From Gordius sp. MW1 (Eukaryota > Nematomorpha > Gordioida > Gordea > Gordiidae): 64,000 bases of DNA. The translations under genes were made by a program, and so were the position numbers. A model generated the notes under the pieces. That model did not search any database. It was not told where the DNA came from and was given only the letters and a program-made list of their open reading frames with translations. The stretch covers positions 10,252,413-10,316,412 of the forward strand of contig OZ038533.1 of NCBI GenBank assembly GCA_964036665.1, in the 5' to 3' direction. Shown one piece after another: positions 1-11,309 of this stretch. Position 1 is the first letter of the stretch. Each line of letters starts with the position of its first letter.

Positions 1-97
1 AAAATGCACTATGCGGTCATGATTTCAAAGTAATAGTTTTCTGATTCTGATAAATTTTTACTTGAGATCATAGAAACCACGTCTGAAAACGACAACT

Positions 98-110
98 TTC
101 ATCGGATGAA
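98..110. other. 13-bp palindrome TTCATCGGATGAA, recurrent
   Basis: TTCATC and GATGAA are exact inverse complements around one central G. The site recurs in most units. In the TTTTTATCATCG class the right arm becomes GATGCATACGG, shortening the symmetric stem to 5 bp and creating a separate ATGCAT palindrome. The two forms behave as alternative states of one site, linked to other class differences. A dimeric DNA-binding protein site is possible but unproven. Confidence 0.7.
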
Positions 111-120
111 TACGGTTCAA

Positions 121-168
121 AGAAAAATATGTGAAAAATTTTGAGGTAAAAATATTTATTTTTTTCGA
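121..168. other. A/T-tract cluster with near-helical spacing (candidate curved DNA)
   Basis: Runs of five or more A or T begin at 123, 134, 148 and 159, with spacings of 11, 14 and 11 bp, close to one helical turn. The pattern repeats in almost every unit at the same position. Phased A-tracts are known to bend DNA and are common in satellites. The spacing is not perfectly helical and no curvature model was run. Confidence 0.5.
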
Positions 169-299
169 TTCTATGTCAAAGAGCGTAAAAAAATATATAA
201 GAGTAAGCCAATTTGAGAATCCTATTATCCTCGATTGACTTCCGAAAAGAGGTTTTAAGCTGCGAGAACTATCATTTTGACAAAAGACAACGTTTTATT

Positions 300-326
300 G
301 TTGCGACTAGTTTGTTGTATCGCAAC
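300..326. other. Inverted repeat (7-bp stem, 13-nt loop), present in most units
   Basis: GTTGCGA (300-306) and TCGCAAC (320-326) are perfect inverse complements separated by 13 nt. The pair sits immediately before the phase marker and so recurs in most of the 187 units. Some units weaken it (GTTGGAC near 1339, 4442 and 11622; GTTGAGATTAG in the five rare units near 25310-35055; GTTGGAATTAG near 45680, 47060 and 54640), and some keep a 5-bp stem with TTTGGCAAC (6521, 9595). It could form a hairpin in single-stranded DNA or RNA or bind a dimeric protein; no role is shown. Confidence 0.8.
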
Positions 327-671
327 GTGAGTGCTTAATTTTTCAAAAATGCACAATGCGATCATGATTTCAAAGTAATAGTTTTCTGATTCTGATAAAT
401 TTTTACTTGAGATCATAGAAACCACGTCTGAAAACGACAACTTTCATCGGATGAATACGGTTCAAAGAAAAACATGTGAAAAATTTTGAGGTAAAAATAT
501 TAATTTTTTTCAATTCTATGTGAAAGAGCATGAAAAAATATATAAAAGTAAGCCAATTTGAGAATCCTATTATCCGAGATTGACTTCTGAAAAGAGGTTT
601 TAAGCTGCGAGAACTATCATTTTGACAAAAGACAACGTTTTATTGTTGCGGCTAGTTTGTTGTATCGCAAC
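327..671 (+). repeat. Representative 345-bp satellite unit
   Basis: This unit is a reference for the window's landmarks. In order from its first base it holds: a variable segment with the CACAATGCG/CACTATGCG difference; a conserved CAAAGTAATAG segment; a variable segment reading TTGAGATCATAG, TTGGGATCATAG or TTTTTATCATCG in different units; a 13-bp palindrome; an A-tract-rich stretch of about 50 bp; a TATATAAAAG element (539-548); a CCGAGATT/CCTCGATT variable site; a strongly conserved stretch around AAGAGGTTTTAAGCTGCGAG; and a terminal stem-loop. The count for such a unit is about 59 G, 45 C and 11 CpG, a CpG observed/expected near 1.4. At 345 bp it is close to two nucleosome repeat lengths, as in many satellites; that link is general knowledge, not something the sequence proves. 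Confidence 0.9.
539..548 (+). promoter_or_regulatory. TATA-like element TATATAAAAG, recurrent in units
   Basis: The sequence matches the general TATA-box consensus and lies in a longer A/T run. It recurs at the same unit position in nearly every unit, except the truncated ones (26017, 31403) and those with AAAAAATAAAAG (near 24850, 28530, 30588, 32879 and 34594), where it is lost. No clear initiator motif lies at the usual 25-30 bp downstream; a TCATTT match is about 80 bp away. In 30% G+C DNA a match by chance is expected fairly often, so promoter activity is only a possibility. Confidence 0.3.
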
Positions 672-3103
672 GTGAGTGCTTAATTTTTGAAAATTGCTCT
701 ATGCGATCATGATTTCAAAGTAATAGTTTTCAGATTCTGATAAATTTTTACTTGAGATCATAGAAACCACGTCTGAAAACGACAACTTTTATCGGATGAA
801 TACGGTTCAAAGAAAAATATGTGAAAAATTTTGAGGTAAAAATATTTATTTTTTTCAATTCTATGTGAAAGAGCATTAAAAAATATATAAAAGTAAGCCA
901 ATTTGAGAATCCTATTATCCGAGATTGACTTCTGAAAAGAGGTTTTAAGCTGCGAGAACTATCGTTTTGACAAAAGACAACGTTTTATTGTTGCGACTAG
1001 TTTGTTGTATCGCAACGTGAGTGCTTAATTTTTCAAAAATGCACTATGCGGTCATGATTTTAAAGTAATAGTTTTCTGATTCTGATAAATTTTTACTTGA
1101 GATCATAGAAACCACGTCTGAAAACGACAACTTTCATCGGATGAATACGGTTCATAGAAAAATATGTGAAAAATTTTGAGGTAAAAATATTTATTTTTTT
1201 CAATTCTATGTGAAAGAGCATTAAAAAATATATAAAAGTAAGCCAATTTGAGAATCCTATTATCCGAGATTGACTTCTGAAAAGAGGTTTTAAGCTGCGA
1301 GAACTATCATTTTGACAAAAGACAACGTTTTATTGTTGGACTAGTTTGTTGTATCGCAACGTGAGTGCTTAATTTTTCAAAAATGCACTATGCGGTCATG
1401 ATTTCAAAGTAATAGTTTTCTGATTCTGATAAATTTTTACTTGAGATCATAGAAACCACGTCTGAAAACGACAACTTTCATCGGATGAATACGGTTCAAA
1501 GAAAAATATGTGAAAAATTTTGAGGTAAAAATATTTATTTTTTTCAATTCTATGTGAAAGAGCATGAAAAAATATATAAAAGTAAGCCAATTTGAGAATC
1601 CTATTATCCGAGATTGACTCTGAAAAGAGGTTTTAAGCTGCGAGAACTATCATTTTGACAAAAGACAACGTTTTATTGTTGCGACTAGTTTGTTGTATCG
1701 CAACGTGAGTGCTTAATTTTTTAAAAATGCACTATGCGATCATGATTTCAAAGTAATAGTTTTCTGATTCTGATAAATTTTTACTTGAGATCATAGAAAC
1801 CACGTCTGAAAACGACAACTTTCATCGGATGAATACGGTTCAAAGAAAAATATGAGAAAAATTTTGAGGTAAAAATATTTATTTTTTTCAATTCTATGTG
1901 AAAGAGCATGAAAAAATATATAAAAGTAAGCCAATTTGAGAATCCTATTATCCCCGATTGACTTACGAAAAGAGGTTTTAAGCTGCGAGAACTATCATTT
2001 TGACAAAAGACAACGTTTTATTGTTGCGATTAGTTTGTTGTATCGCAACGTGAGTGCTTAATTTTTGAAAATTGCTCTATGCGATCATGATTTCAAAGTA
2101 ATAGTTTTCAGATTCTGATAAATTTTTACTTGGGATCATAGAAACCACGTCTGAAAACGACAACTTTCATCGGATGAATACGGTTTAAAGAAAAATATGT
2201 GAAAAATTTAGAGGTAAAAATATTTATTTTTGTCGATTCTATGTGAAAGAGCGTAAAAAAATATATAAAAGTAAGCCAATTTGAGAATCCTATTATCCTC
2301 GATTGACTTCCGAAAAGAGGTTTTAAGCTGCGAGAACTATCATTTTGACAAAAGACAACGTTTTATTGTTGCGACTAGTTTGTTGTATCGCAACGTGAGT
2401 GCTTAATTTTTCAAAAATGCACAATGCGATCATTATTTCAAAGTAATAGTTTTCTGATTCTGATAAATTTCAACTTGAGATCATAGAAACCACGTGTGAA
2501 AACGACAACTTTCATCGCATGAATACGGTTCAAAGAAAAATATGTGAAAAATTTTGAGGTAAAAATATTTATTTTTTTCAATTCTATGTGAAAGAGTATG
2601 AAAAAATATATAAAAGTAAGCCAATTTGAGAATCCTATTATCCGAGATTGACTTCTGAAAAGAGGTTTTAAGCTGCGAGAACTATCATTTTGACAAAAGA
2701 CAACGTTTTATTGTTGCGACTAGTTTGTTACATCGCAACGTGAGTGCTTAATTTTTCAAAAATGCAGTATGCGATCATAATTTCAAAGTAATAGTTTTCT
2801 GATTCTGATAAATTTTTACTTGAGATCATAGAAACCACGTCTGAAAACGACAACTTTCATCGGATGAATACGGTTCATAGAAAAATATATGAAAAATTTT
2901 GAGGTAAAAATATTTATTTTTTTCAATTCTATGTGAAAGAGCATTAAAAATAATATAAAAGTAAGCCAATTTGAGAATCCTATTATCCGAGATTAACTTC
3001 TGAAAAGAGGTTTTAAGCTGCGAGAACTATCATTTTGACAAAAGACAACGTTTTATTGTTGCGACTAGTTTGTTGTATCGCAACGTGAGTGCTTAATTTT
3101 TCA

Positions 3104-5978
3104 AAAATGCACTATGCGGTCATGATTTCAAAGTAATAGTTTTCTGATTCTGATAAATTTTTACTTGAGATCATAGAAACCACGTCTGAAAACGACAACT
3201 TTCATCGGATGAATACGGTTCAAAGAAAAATATGTGAAAAATTTTGAGGTAAAAATATTTATTTTTTTCGATTCTATGTCAAAGAGCGTAAAAAAATATA
3301 TAAGAGTAAGCCAATTTGAGAATCCTATTATCCTCGATTGACTTCCGAAAAGAGGTTTTAAGCTGCGAGAACTATCATTTTGACAAAAGACAACGTTTTA
3401 TTGTTGCGACTAGTTTGTTGTATCGCAACGTGAGTGCTTAATTTTTCAAAAATGCACAATGCGATCATGATTTCAAAGTAATAGTTTTCTGATTCTGATA
3501 AATTTTTACTTGAGATCATAGAAACCACGTCTGAAAACGACAACTTTCATCGGATGAATACGGTTCAAAGAAAAACATGTGAAAAATTTTGAGGTAAAAA
3601 TATTAATTTTTTTCAATTCTATGTGAAAGAGCATGAAAAAATATATAAAAGTAAGCCAATTTGAGAATCCTATTATCCGAGATTGACTTCTGAAAAGAGG
3701 TTTTAAGCTGCGAGAACTATCATTTTGACAAAAGACAACGTTTTATTGTTGCGGCTAGTTTGTTGTATCGCAACGTGAGTGCTTAATTTTTGAAAATTGC
3801 TCTATGCGATCATGATTTCAAAGTAATAGTTTTCAGATTCTGATAAATTTTTACTTGAGATCATAGAAACCACGTCTGAAAACGACAACTTTTATCGGAT
3901 GAATACGGTTCAAAGAAAAATATGTGAAAAATTTTGAGGTAAAAATATTTATTTTTTTCAATTCTATGTGAAAGAGCATTAAAAAATATATAAAAGTAAG
4001 CCAATTTGAGAATCCTATTATCCGAGATTGACTTCTGAAAAGAGGTTTTAAGCTGCGAGAACTATCGTTTTGACAAAAGACAACGTTTTATTGTTGCGAC
4101 TAGTTTGTTGTATCGCAACGTGAGTGCTTAATTTTTCAAAAATGCACTATGCGGTCATGATTTTAAAGTAATAGTTTTCTGATTCTGATAAATTTTTACT
4201 TGAGATCATAGAAACCACGTCTGAAAACGACAACTTTCATCGGATGAATACGGTTCATAGAAAAATATGTGAAAAATTTTGAGGTAAAAATATTTATTTT
4301 TTTCAATTCTATGTGAAAGAGCATTAAAAAATATATAAAAGTAAGCCAATTTGAGAATCCTATTATCCGAGATTGACTTCTGAAAAGAGGTTTTAAGCTG
4401 CGAGAACTATCATTTTGACAAAAGACAACGTTTTATTGTTGGACTAGTTTGTTGTATCGCAACGTGAGTGCTTAATTTTTCAAAAATGCACTATGCGGTC
4501 ATGATTTCAAAGTAATAGTTTTCTGATTCTGATAAATTTTTACTTGAGATCATAGAAACCACGTCTGAAAACGACAACTTTCATCGGATGAATACGGTTC
4601 AAAGAAAAATATGTGAAAAATTTTGAGGTAAAAATATTTATTTTTTTCAATTCTATGTGAAAGAGCATGAAAAAATATATAAAAGTAAGCCAATTTGAGA
4701 ATCCTATTATCCGAGATTGACTCTGAAAAGAGGTTTTAAGCTGCGAGAACTATCATTTTGACAAAAGACAACGTTTTATTGTTGCGACTAGTTTGTTGTA
4801 TCGCAACGTGAGTGCTTAATTTTTTAAAAATGCACTATGCGATCATGATTTCAAAGTAATAGTTTTCTGATTCTGATAAATTTTTACTTGAGATCATAGA
4901 AACCACGTCTGAAAACGACAACTTTCATCGGATGAATACGGTTCAAAGAAAAATATGAGAAAAATTTTGATGTAAAAATATTTATTTTTTTCAATTCTAT
5001 GTGAAAGAGCATGAAAAAATATATAAAAGTAAGCCAATTTGAGAATCCTATTATCCCCGATTGACTTACGAAAAGAGGTTTTAAGCTGCGAGAACTATCA
5101 TTTTGACAAAAGACAACGTTTTATTGTTGCGATTAGTTTGTTGTATCGCAACGTGAGTGCTTAATTTTTGAAAATTGCTCTATGCGATCATGATTTCAAA
5201 GTAATAGTTTTCAGATTCTGATAAATTTTTACTTGGGATCATAGAAACCACGTCTGAAAACGACAACTTTCATCGGATGAATACGGTTTAAAGAAAAATA
5301 TGTGAAAAATTTAGAGGTAAAAATATTTATTTTTGTCGATTCTATGTGAAAGAGCGTAAAAAAATATATAAAAGTAAGCCAATTTGAGAATCCTATTATC
5401 CTCGATTGACTTCCGAAAAGAGGTTTTAAGCTGCGAGAACTATCATTTTGACAAAAGACAACGTTTTATTGTTGCGACTAGTTTGTTGTATCGCAACGTG
5501 AGTGCTTAATTTTTCAAAAATGCACAATGCGATCATTATTTCAAAGTAATAGTTTTCTGATTCTGATAAATTTCAACTTGAGATCATAGAAACCACGTGT
5601 GAAAACGACAACTTTCATCGCATGAATACGGTTCAAAGAAAAATATGTGAAAAATTTTGAGGTAAAAATATTTATTTTTTTCAATTCTATGTGAAAGAGT
5701 ATGAAAAAATATATAAAAGTAAGCCAATTTGAGAATCCTATTATCCGAGATTGACTTCTGAAAAGAGGTTTTAAGCTGCGAGAACTATCATTTTGACAAA
5801 AGACAACGTTTTATTGTTGCGACTAGTTTGTTACATCGCAACGTGAGTGCTTAATTTTTCAAAAATGCAGTATGCGATCATAATTTCAAAGTAATAGTTT
5901 TCTGATTCTGATAAATTTTTACTTGAGATCATAGAAACCACGTCTGAAAACGACAACTTTCATCGGATGAATACGGTT
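3104..5978 (+). repeat. 9-unit higher-order repeat, copy 2 (partial, ~2.9 kb)
   Basis: This block matches 1-2875 at an offset of exactly 3103 bp. Markers are at 3430, 3775, 4120, 4464, 4808, 5153, 5498 and 5843. The only difference I noticed is a T at 4971 where copy 1 has G at 1868; the related copy further right also has G (12151), so the T is a private change here. The match ends near 5978, where TTCAAAG replaces TTCATAG and TTTTGAAGTAA replaces TTTTGAGGTAA. The near-identity points to a recent duplication or a recent conversion event. Confidence 0.92.
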
Positions 5979-6186
5979 CAAAGAAAAATATGTGAAAAAT
6001 TTTGAAGTAAAAATATTTATTTTTTTCAATTCTATGTGAAAGAGCATGAAAAAATATATAAAAGTAAGCCAATTTGAGAATCCTATTATCCGAGATTGAC
6101 TCTGAAAAGAGGTTTTAAGCTGCGAGAACTTTCATTTTGACAAAAGACAACGTTTTATTGTTGCGACTAGTTTGTTGTATCGCAAC

Positions 6187-8226
6187 GTGAGTGCTTAATT
6201 TTTCAAAAATGCACTATGCGATCATGATAGTAATAGTTTTCAGATTCTGATAAATTTTTACTTGAGATCATAGAAACCACGTCTGAAAACGACAACTTTC
6301 ATCGGATGAATACGGTTCAAAGAAAAATATGTGAAAAATTTTGAGGTAAAAATATTTATTTTTTTCAATTCTATGTGAAAGAGCATGAAAAAATATATAA
6401 AAGTAAGCCAATTTGAGAATCCTATTATCCTCGATTGACTTCCGAAAATAGGTTTTAAGCTGCGAGAACTCATTTTGACAAAAGACAACGTTTTATTGTT
6501 GCGATTAGTTTGTTGTTTGGCAACGTGAGTGCTTAATTTTTCAAAAATGCACTATCATGATTTCAAAGTAATAGTTTTCTGATTCTGATAAATTTTTACT
6601 TGAGATCATAGAAACCACGTGTGAAATTGACAACTTTCATCGCATGAATGCGGTTCAAAGAAAAATATGTGAAAAATTTTGAGGTAAAAATATTTATTTT
6701 TTTCAATTCTATGTGAAAGAGTATAAAAAAATATATAAAAGTAAGCCAATTTGAGAATCCTATTATCCGAGATTGACTTCTGAAAAGAGGTTTTAAGCTG
6801 CGAGAACTATCATTTTGACAAAAGACAACGTTTTATTGTTGCGACTAGTTTGTTGTATCGCAACGTGAGTGCTTAATTTTTCAAAAATGCACTATGCGAT
6901 CATAATTTCAAAGTAATAGTTTTCTGATTCTGATAAATTTTTACTTGAGATCATAGAAACCACGTCTGAAAACGACAACTTTCATCGGATGAATACGGTT
7001 CAAAGAAAAATATGTGAAAAATTTTGAGGTAAAAATATTTATTTTTTTCAATTCTATGTGAAAGAGCATGAAAAAATATATAAAAGTAAGCCAATTTGAG
7101 AATCCTATTATCCGAGATTGACTCTGAAAAGAGGTTTTAAGCTGCGAGAACTTTCATTTTGACAAAAGACAACGTTTTATTGTTGCGACTAGTTTGTTGT
7201 ATCGCAACGTGAGTGCTTAATTTTTCAAAAATGCACTATGCGATCATGATAGTAATAGTTTTCTGATTCTGATAAATTTTTACTTGAGATCATAGAAACC
7301 ACGTCTGAAAACGACAACTTTCATCGGATGAATACGGTTCATGGAAAAATATGTGAAAAATTTTGAGGTAAAAATATTTATTTTTTTCAATTCTATGTGA
7401 AAGAGCATGAAAAAATATATAAAAGTAAGCCAATTTGAGAATCCTATTATCCTCGATTGACTTCCGAAAAGAGGTTTTAAGCTGCGAGAACTCATTTTGA
7501 CAAAAGACAACGTTTTATTGTTGCGATTAGTTTGTTGTATCGCAACGTGAGTGCTTAATTTTTCAAAAATGCACTATCATGATTTCAAAGTAATAGTTTT
7601 CTGATTCTGATAAATTTTTACTTTTTATCATCGAAACCACGTCTGAAAACGACAACTTTCATCGGATGCATACGGTTCAAAGAAAAATATGTGAAAAATT
7701 TTGAGGTAAAAATATTTATTTTTTTCAATTCTATGTGAAAGAGCATGAAAAAATATATAAAAGTAAGCCAATTTGAGAATCCTATTATCCGAGATTGACT
7801 TCTGAAAAGAGGTTTTAAGCTGCGAGAACTATCATTTTGACAAAAGACAACGTTTTATTGTTGCGACTAGTTTGTTGTATCGCAACGTGAGTGCTTAATT
7901 TAAATGCACTATGCGATCATGATTTCAAAGTAATAGTTTTCTGATTCTGATAAATTTTTACTTGAGATCATAGAAACCACGTCTGAAAACGACAACTTTC
8001 ATCGGATGAATACGGTTCAAAGAAAAATATGTGAAAAATTTTGAGGTAAAAATATTAATTTTTTTCGATTCTATGTGAAAGAGCATGAAAAAATATATAA
8101 AAGTAAGCCAATTTGAGAATCCTATTATCCCCGATTGACTTACGAAAAGAGGTTTTAAGCTGCGAGAACTATCATTTTGACAAAAGACAACGTTTTATTG
8201 TTGCGATTAGTTTGTTGTATCGCAAC
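6187..8226 (+). repeat. Nested 3-unit repeat (1022 bp) with short units
   Basis: Marker spacings run 338, 340, 344, 338, 340, 340 from 6187 through 6525, 6865, 7209, 7547 and 7887 to 8227. The first three sum to 1022 bp, and 6187-7208 is recognisably repeated at 7209-8226. Short lengths come from a five-base loss in GATCATGATAGTAATAG, a two-base loss in GAACTCATTTTG, a five-base loss in GCACTATCATG, and in the last unit AATTTAAATGCAC. The second copy shows a different class in its third unit (TTTTTATCATCG instead of TTGAGATCATAG), so it is not a clean copy. The same structure reappears at 13367-15406 inside the 21-unit copy 2. Confidence 0.8.
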
Positions 8227-9660
8227 GTGAGTGCTTAATTTTTGAAAATTGCTCTATGCGATCAAGATTTCAAAGTAATAGTTTTCAGATTCTGATAAAT
8301 TTTTACTTGGGATCATAGAAACCACGTCTGAAAACGACAACTTTCATCGGATGAATACGGTTTAAAGAAAAATATGTGAAAAATTTAGAGGTAAAAATAT
8401 TTATTTTTGTCGATTCTATGTGAAAGAGCGTAAAAAAATATATAAAAGTAAGCCAATTTGAGAATCCTATTATCCTCGATTGACTTCCGAAAAGAGGTTT
8501 TAAGCTGCGAGAACTATCATTTTGACAAAAGACAACGTTTTATTGTTGCGACTAGTTTGTTGTATCGCAACGTGAGTGCTTAATTTTTCAAAAATGCACA
8601 ATGCGATCATGATTTCAAAGTAATAGTTTTCTGATTCTGATAAATTTCAACTTGAGATCATAGAAACCACGTGTGAAAACGACAACTTTCATCGCATGAA
8701 TACGGTTCAAAGAAAAATATGTGAAAAATTTTGAGGTAAAAATATTTATTTTTTTCAATTCTATGTGAAAGAGTATGAAAAAATATATAAAAGTAAGCCA
8801 ATTTGAGAATCCTATTATCCGAGATTGACTTCTGAAAAGAGGTTTTAAGCTGCGAGAACTATCATTTTGACAAAAGACAACGTTTTATTGTTGCGACTAG
8901 TTTGTTACATCGCAACGTGAGTGCTTAATTTTTCAAAAATGCAGTATGCGATCAAAATTTCAAAGTAATAGTTTTCTGATTCTGATAAATTTTTACTTGA
9001 GATCATAGAAACCACGTCTGAAAACGACAACTTTCATCGGATGAATACGGTTCAAAGAAAAATATGTGAAAAATTTTGAAGTAAAAATATTTATTTTTTT
9101 CAATTCTATGTGAAAGAGCATGAAAAAATATATAAAAGTAAGCCAATTTGAGAATCCTATTATCCGAGATTGACTCTGAAAAGAGGTTTTAAGCTGCGAG
9201 AACTTTCATTTTGACAAAAGACAACGTTTTATTGTTGCGATTAGTTTGTTGTATCGCAACGTGAGTGCTTAATTTTTCAAAAATGCACTATGCGATCATG
9301 ATAGTAATAGTTTTCAGATTCTGATAAATTTTTACTTGAGATCATAGAAACCACGTCTGAAAACGACAACTTTCATCGGATGAATACGGTTCAAAGAAAA
9401 ATATGTGAAAAATTTTGAGGTAAAAATATTTATTTTTTTCAATTCTATGTGAAAGAGCATGAAAAAATATATAAAAGTAAGCCAATTTGAGAATCCTATT
9501 ATCCTCGATTGACTTCCGAAAATAGGTTTTAAGCTGCGAGAACTCATTTTGACAAAAGACAACGTTTTATTGTTGCGATTAGTTTGTTGTTTGGCAACGT
9601 GAGTGCTTAATTTTTCAAAAATGCACTATCATGATTTCAAAGTAATAGTTTTCTGATTCT
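8074..9660 (+). repeat. Second-phase 9-unit similarity (offset 3074 bp)
   Basis: From about 8074 to 9660 the units match about 5000-6590 at an offset of 3074 bp (markers 5153 to 8227, 5843 to 8917, 6525 to 9599), again nine units. Shared markers are the CCCCGATTGACTTACG variant (near 5056 and 8130), TTACATCGC (5832 and 8906), GCAGTATGCG (5868 and 8941) and the short unit with TTTGGCAAC. Differences are more frequent than in the 3103-bp and 7180-bp copies (for example ATCAAAATTTC near 8953 and GCGATTAG near 9238), so this duplication looks older or partly converted. Confidence 0.75.
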
Positions 9661-11309
9661 GATAAATTTTTACTTGAGATCATAGAAACCACGTCTGAAA
9701 ACGACAACTTTCATCGGATGCATACGGTTGAAAGAAAAATATGTGAAAAATTTTGAGGTAAAAATATTTATTTTTTTCGATTCTATGTGAAAGAGCATGA
9801 AAAAATATATAAAAGTAAGCCAATTTGAGAATCCTATTATCTTCGATTGACTTCCGAAAAGAGGTTTTAAGCTGCGAGAACTATCATTTTGACAAAAGAC
9901 AACGTTTTAATGTTGCGATTAGTTTGTTGTATCGCAACGTGAGTGCTTAATTTTTCAAAAATGCACTATGCGATCATGATTTCAAAGTAATAGTTTTCTG
10001 ATTCTGATAAATTTTTACTTTTTATCATCGAAACCACGTCTGAAAACGACAACTTTCATCGGATGCATACGGTTCAAAGAAAAATATGTGAAAAAATTTG
10101 AGGTAAAAATATTTATTTTTTTTAATTCTATGTGAAAGAGCATGAAAAAATATATAAAAGTAAGCCAATTTGAGAATCCTATTATCCGAGATTGACTTCT
10201 GAAAAGAGGTTTTAAGCTGCGAGAACTATCATTTTGACAAAAGACAACGTTTTATTGTTGCGACTAGTTTGTTGTATCGCAACGTGAGTGCTTAATTTAA
10301 ATGCACTATCCGATCATGATTTCAAAGTAATAGTTTTCTGATTCTGATAAATTTTTACTTGAGATCATAGAAACCACGTCTGGAAACGACAACTTTCATC
10401 GGATGAATACGGTTCAAAGAAAAATATGTGAAAAATTTTGAGGTAAAAATATTTATTTTTTTCGATTCTATGTGAAAGAGCATGAAAAAATATATAAAAG
10501 TAAGCCAATTTGAGAATCCTATTATCCTCGATTGACTTCCGAAAAGAGGTTTTAAGCTGCGAGAACTATCATTTTGACAAAAGACAACGTTTTATTGTTG
10601 CGATTAGTTTGTTGTATCGCAACGTGAGTGCTTAATTTTTCAAAAATGCACTATGCGATCATGATTTCAAAGTAATAGTTTTCTGATTCTAATAAATTTA
10701 CTTTTTATCATCGAAACCACGTCTGAAAACGACAACTTTCATCGGATGCATACGGTTGAAAGAAAAATATGTGAAAAATTTTGAGGTAAAAATATTTATT
10801 TTTTTCGATTCTATGTGAAAGAGCATGAAAAAATATATAAAAGTAAGCCAATTTGAGAATCCAATTATCCTCGATTGACTTCCGAAAAGAGGTTTTAAGC
10901 TGCGAGAACTATCATTTTGACAAAAGACAACGTTTTATTGTTGCGATTAGTTTGTTGTATCGCAACGAGTGCTTAATTTATCAAAAATGCACTATGCGAT
11001 CATGATTTCAAAGTAATAGTTTTCTGATTCTGATAAATTTTTACTTTTTATCATCGAAACCACGTCTGAAAACGACAACTTTCATCGGATGCATACGGTT
11101 CAAAGAAAAATATGTGAAAAATTTTGAGGTAAAAATATTTATTTTTTTCAATTCTATGTGAAAGAGCATGAAAAAATATATAAAAGTAAGCCAATTTGAG
11201 AATCCTATTATCCGAGATTGACTTCTGAAAAGAGGTTTTAAGCTGCGAGAACTATCATTTTGACAAAAGACAACGTTTTATTGTTGCGACTAGTTTGTTG
11301 TATCGCAAC

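Larger units (their letters stand above)
1..3103 (+). repeat. 9-unit higher-order repeat, copy 1 (3103 bp)
   Basis: Phase markers are at 327, 672, 1017, 1361, 1705, 2050, 2395, 2740 and 3085. The nine units differ from one another, yet the same series restarts 3103 bp later with the same private differences: loss of one base in the stem-loop near 1339, loss of one base near 1619, the TACGG variant TTCATAG near 1154, and TTACATCGC near 2730. This is a classical higher-order repeat produced by block-wise amplification. Identity with copy 2 is broken from about 2875 onward. The left edge may continue outside the window. Confidence 0.93.

Noticed and set aside
111-120. RNA polymerase III box B (GGTTCAAA in the unit) and box A-like TGGCTCTATGC
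   Set aside because: Only part of each consensus matches, key positions are wrong (T for A in the A-like box; no CC end in the B-like box), and they do not occur together in a tRNA-like fold.
98-135. CENP-B box
   Set aside because: The segment TTTCATCGGATGAATACGG has a superficial likeness, but the essential TTCG, A and CGGG positions of the box do not line up at the required spacing.
285-298. Minus-strand AATAAA polyadenylation signals (complement of GTTTTATTG and of TTTATTTTTT)
   Set aside because: They recur in every unit of an A/T-rich repeat, so they carry no specific information without evidence of transcription.
255-440. Repeated 61-codon minus-strand open frames (here and dozens of times more)
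   Set aside because: They are the same satellite sequence in each unit, start with TTG rather than ATG, and end at a TAA created by the conserved GTTTTAAGC stretch. Frame opening depends on one substitution (CACAATGCG against CACTATGCG). No coding context exists.
6258-6488. Repeated 76-codon minus-strand open frames
   Set aside because: They occur exactly in units with the two-base loss GAACTCATT, which moves the frame past the usual stop. Presence tracks an indel class, not gene conservation, and the start is TTG.
6225-7895. Two different five-base losses that can both be written as TTCAA (GATCATGATAG and AATTTAAATGC)
   Set aside because: The coincidence is probably due to ambiguous alignment in A/T-rich flanks and common slippage; nothing suggests a shared mechanism.
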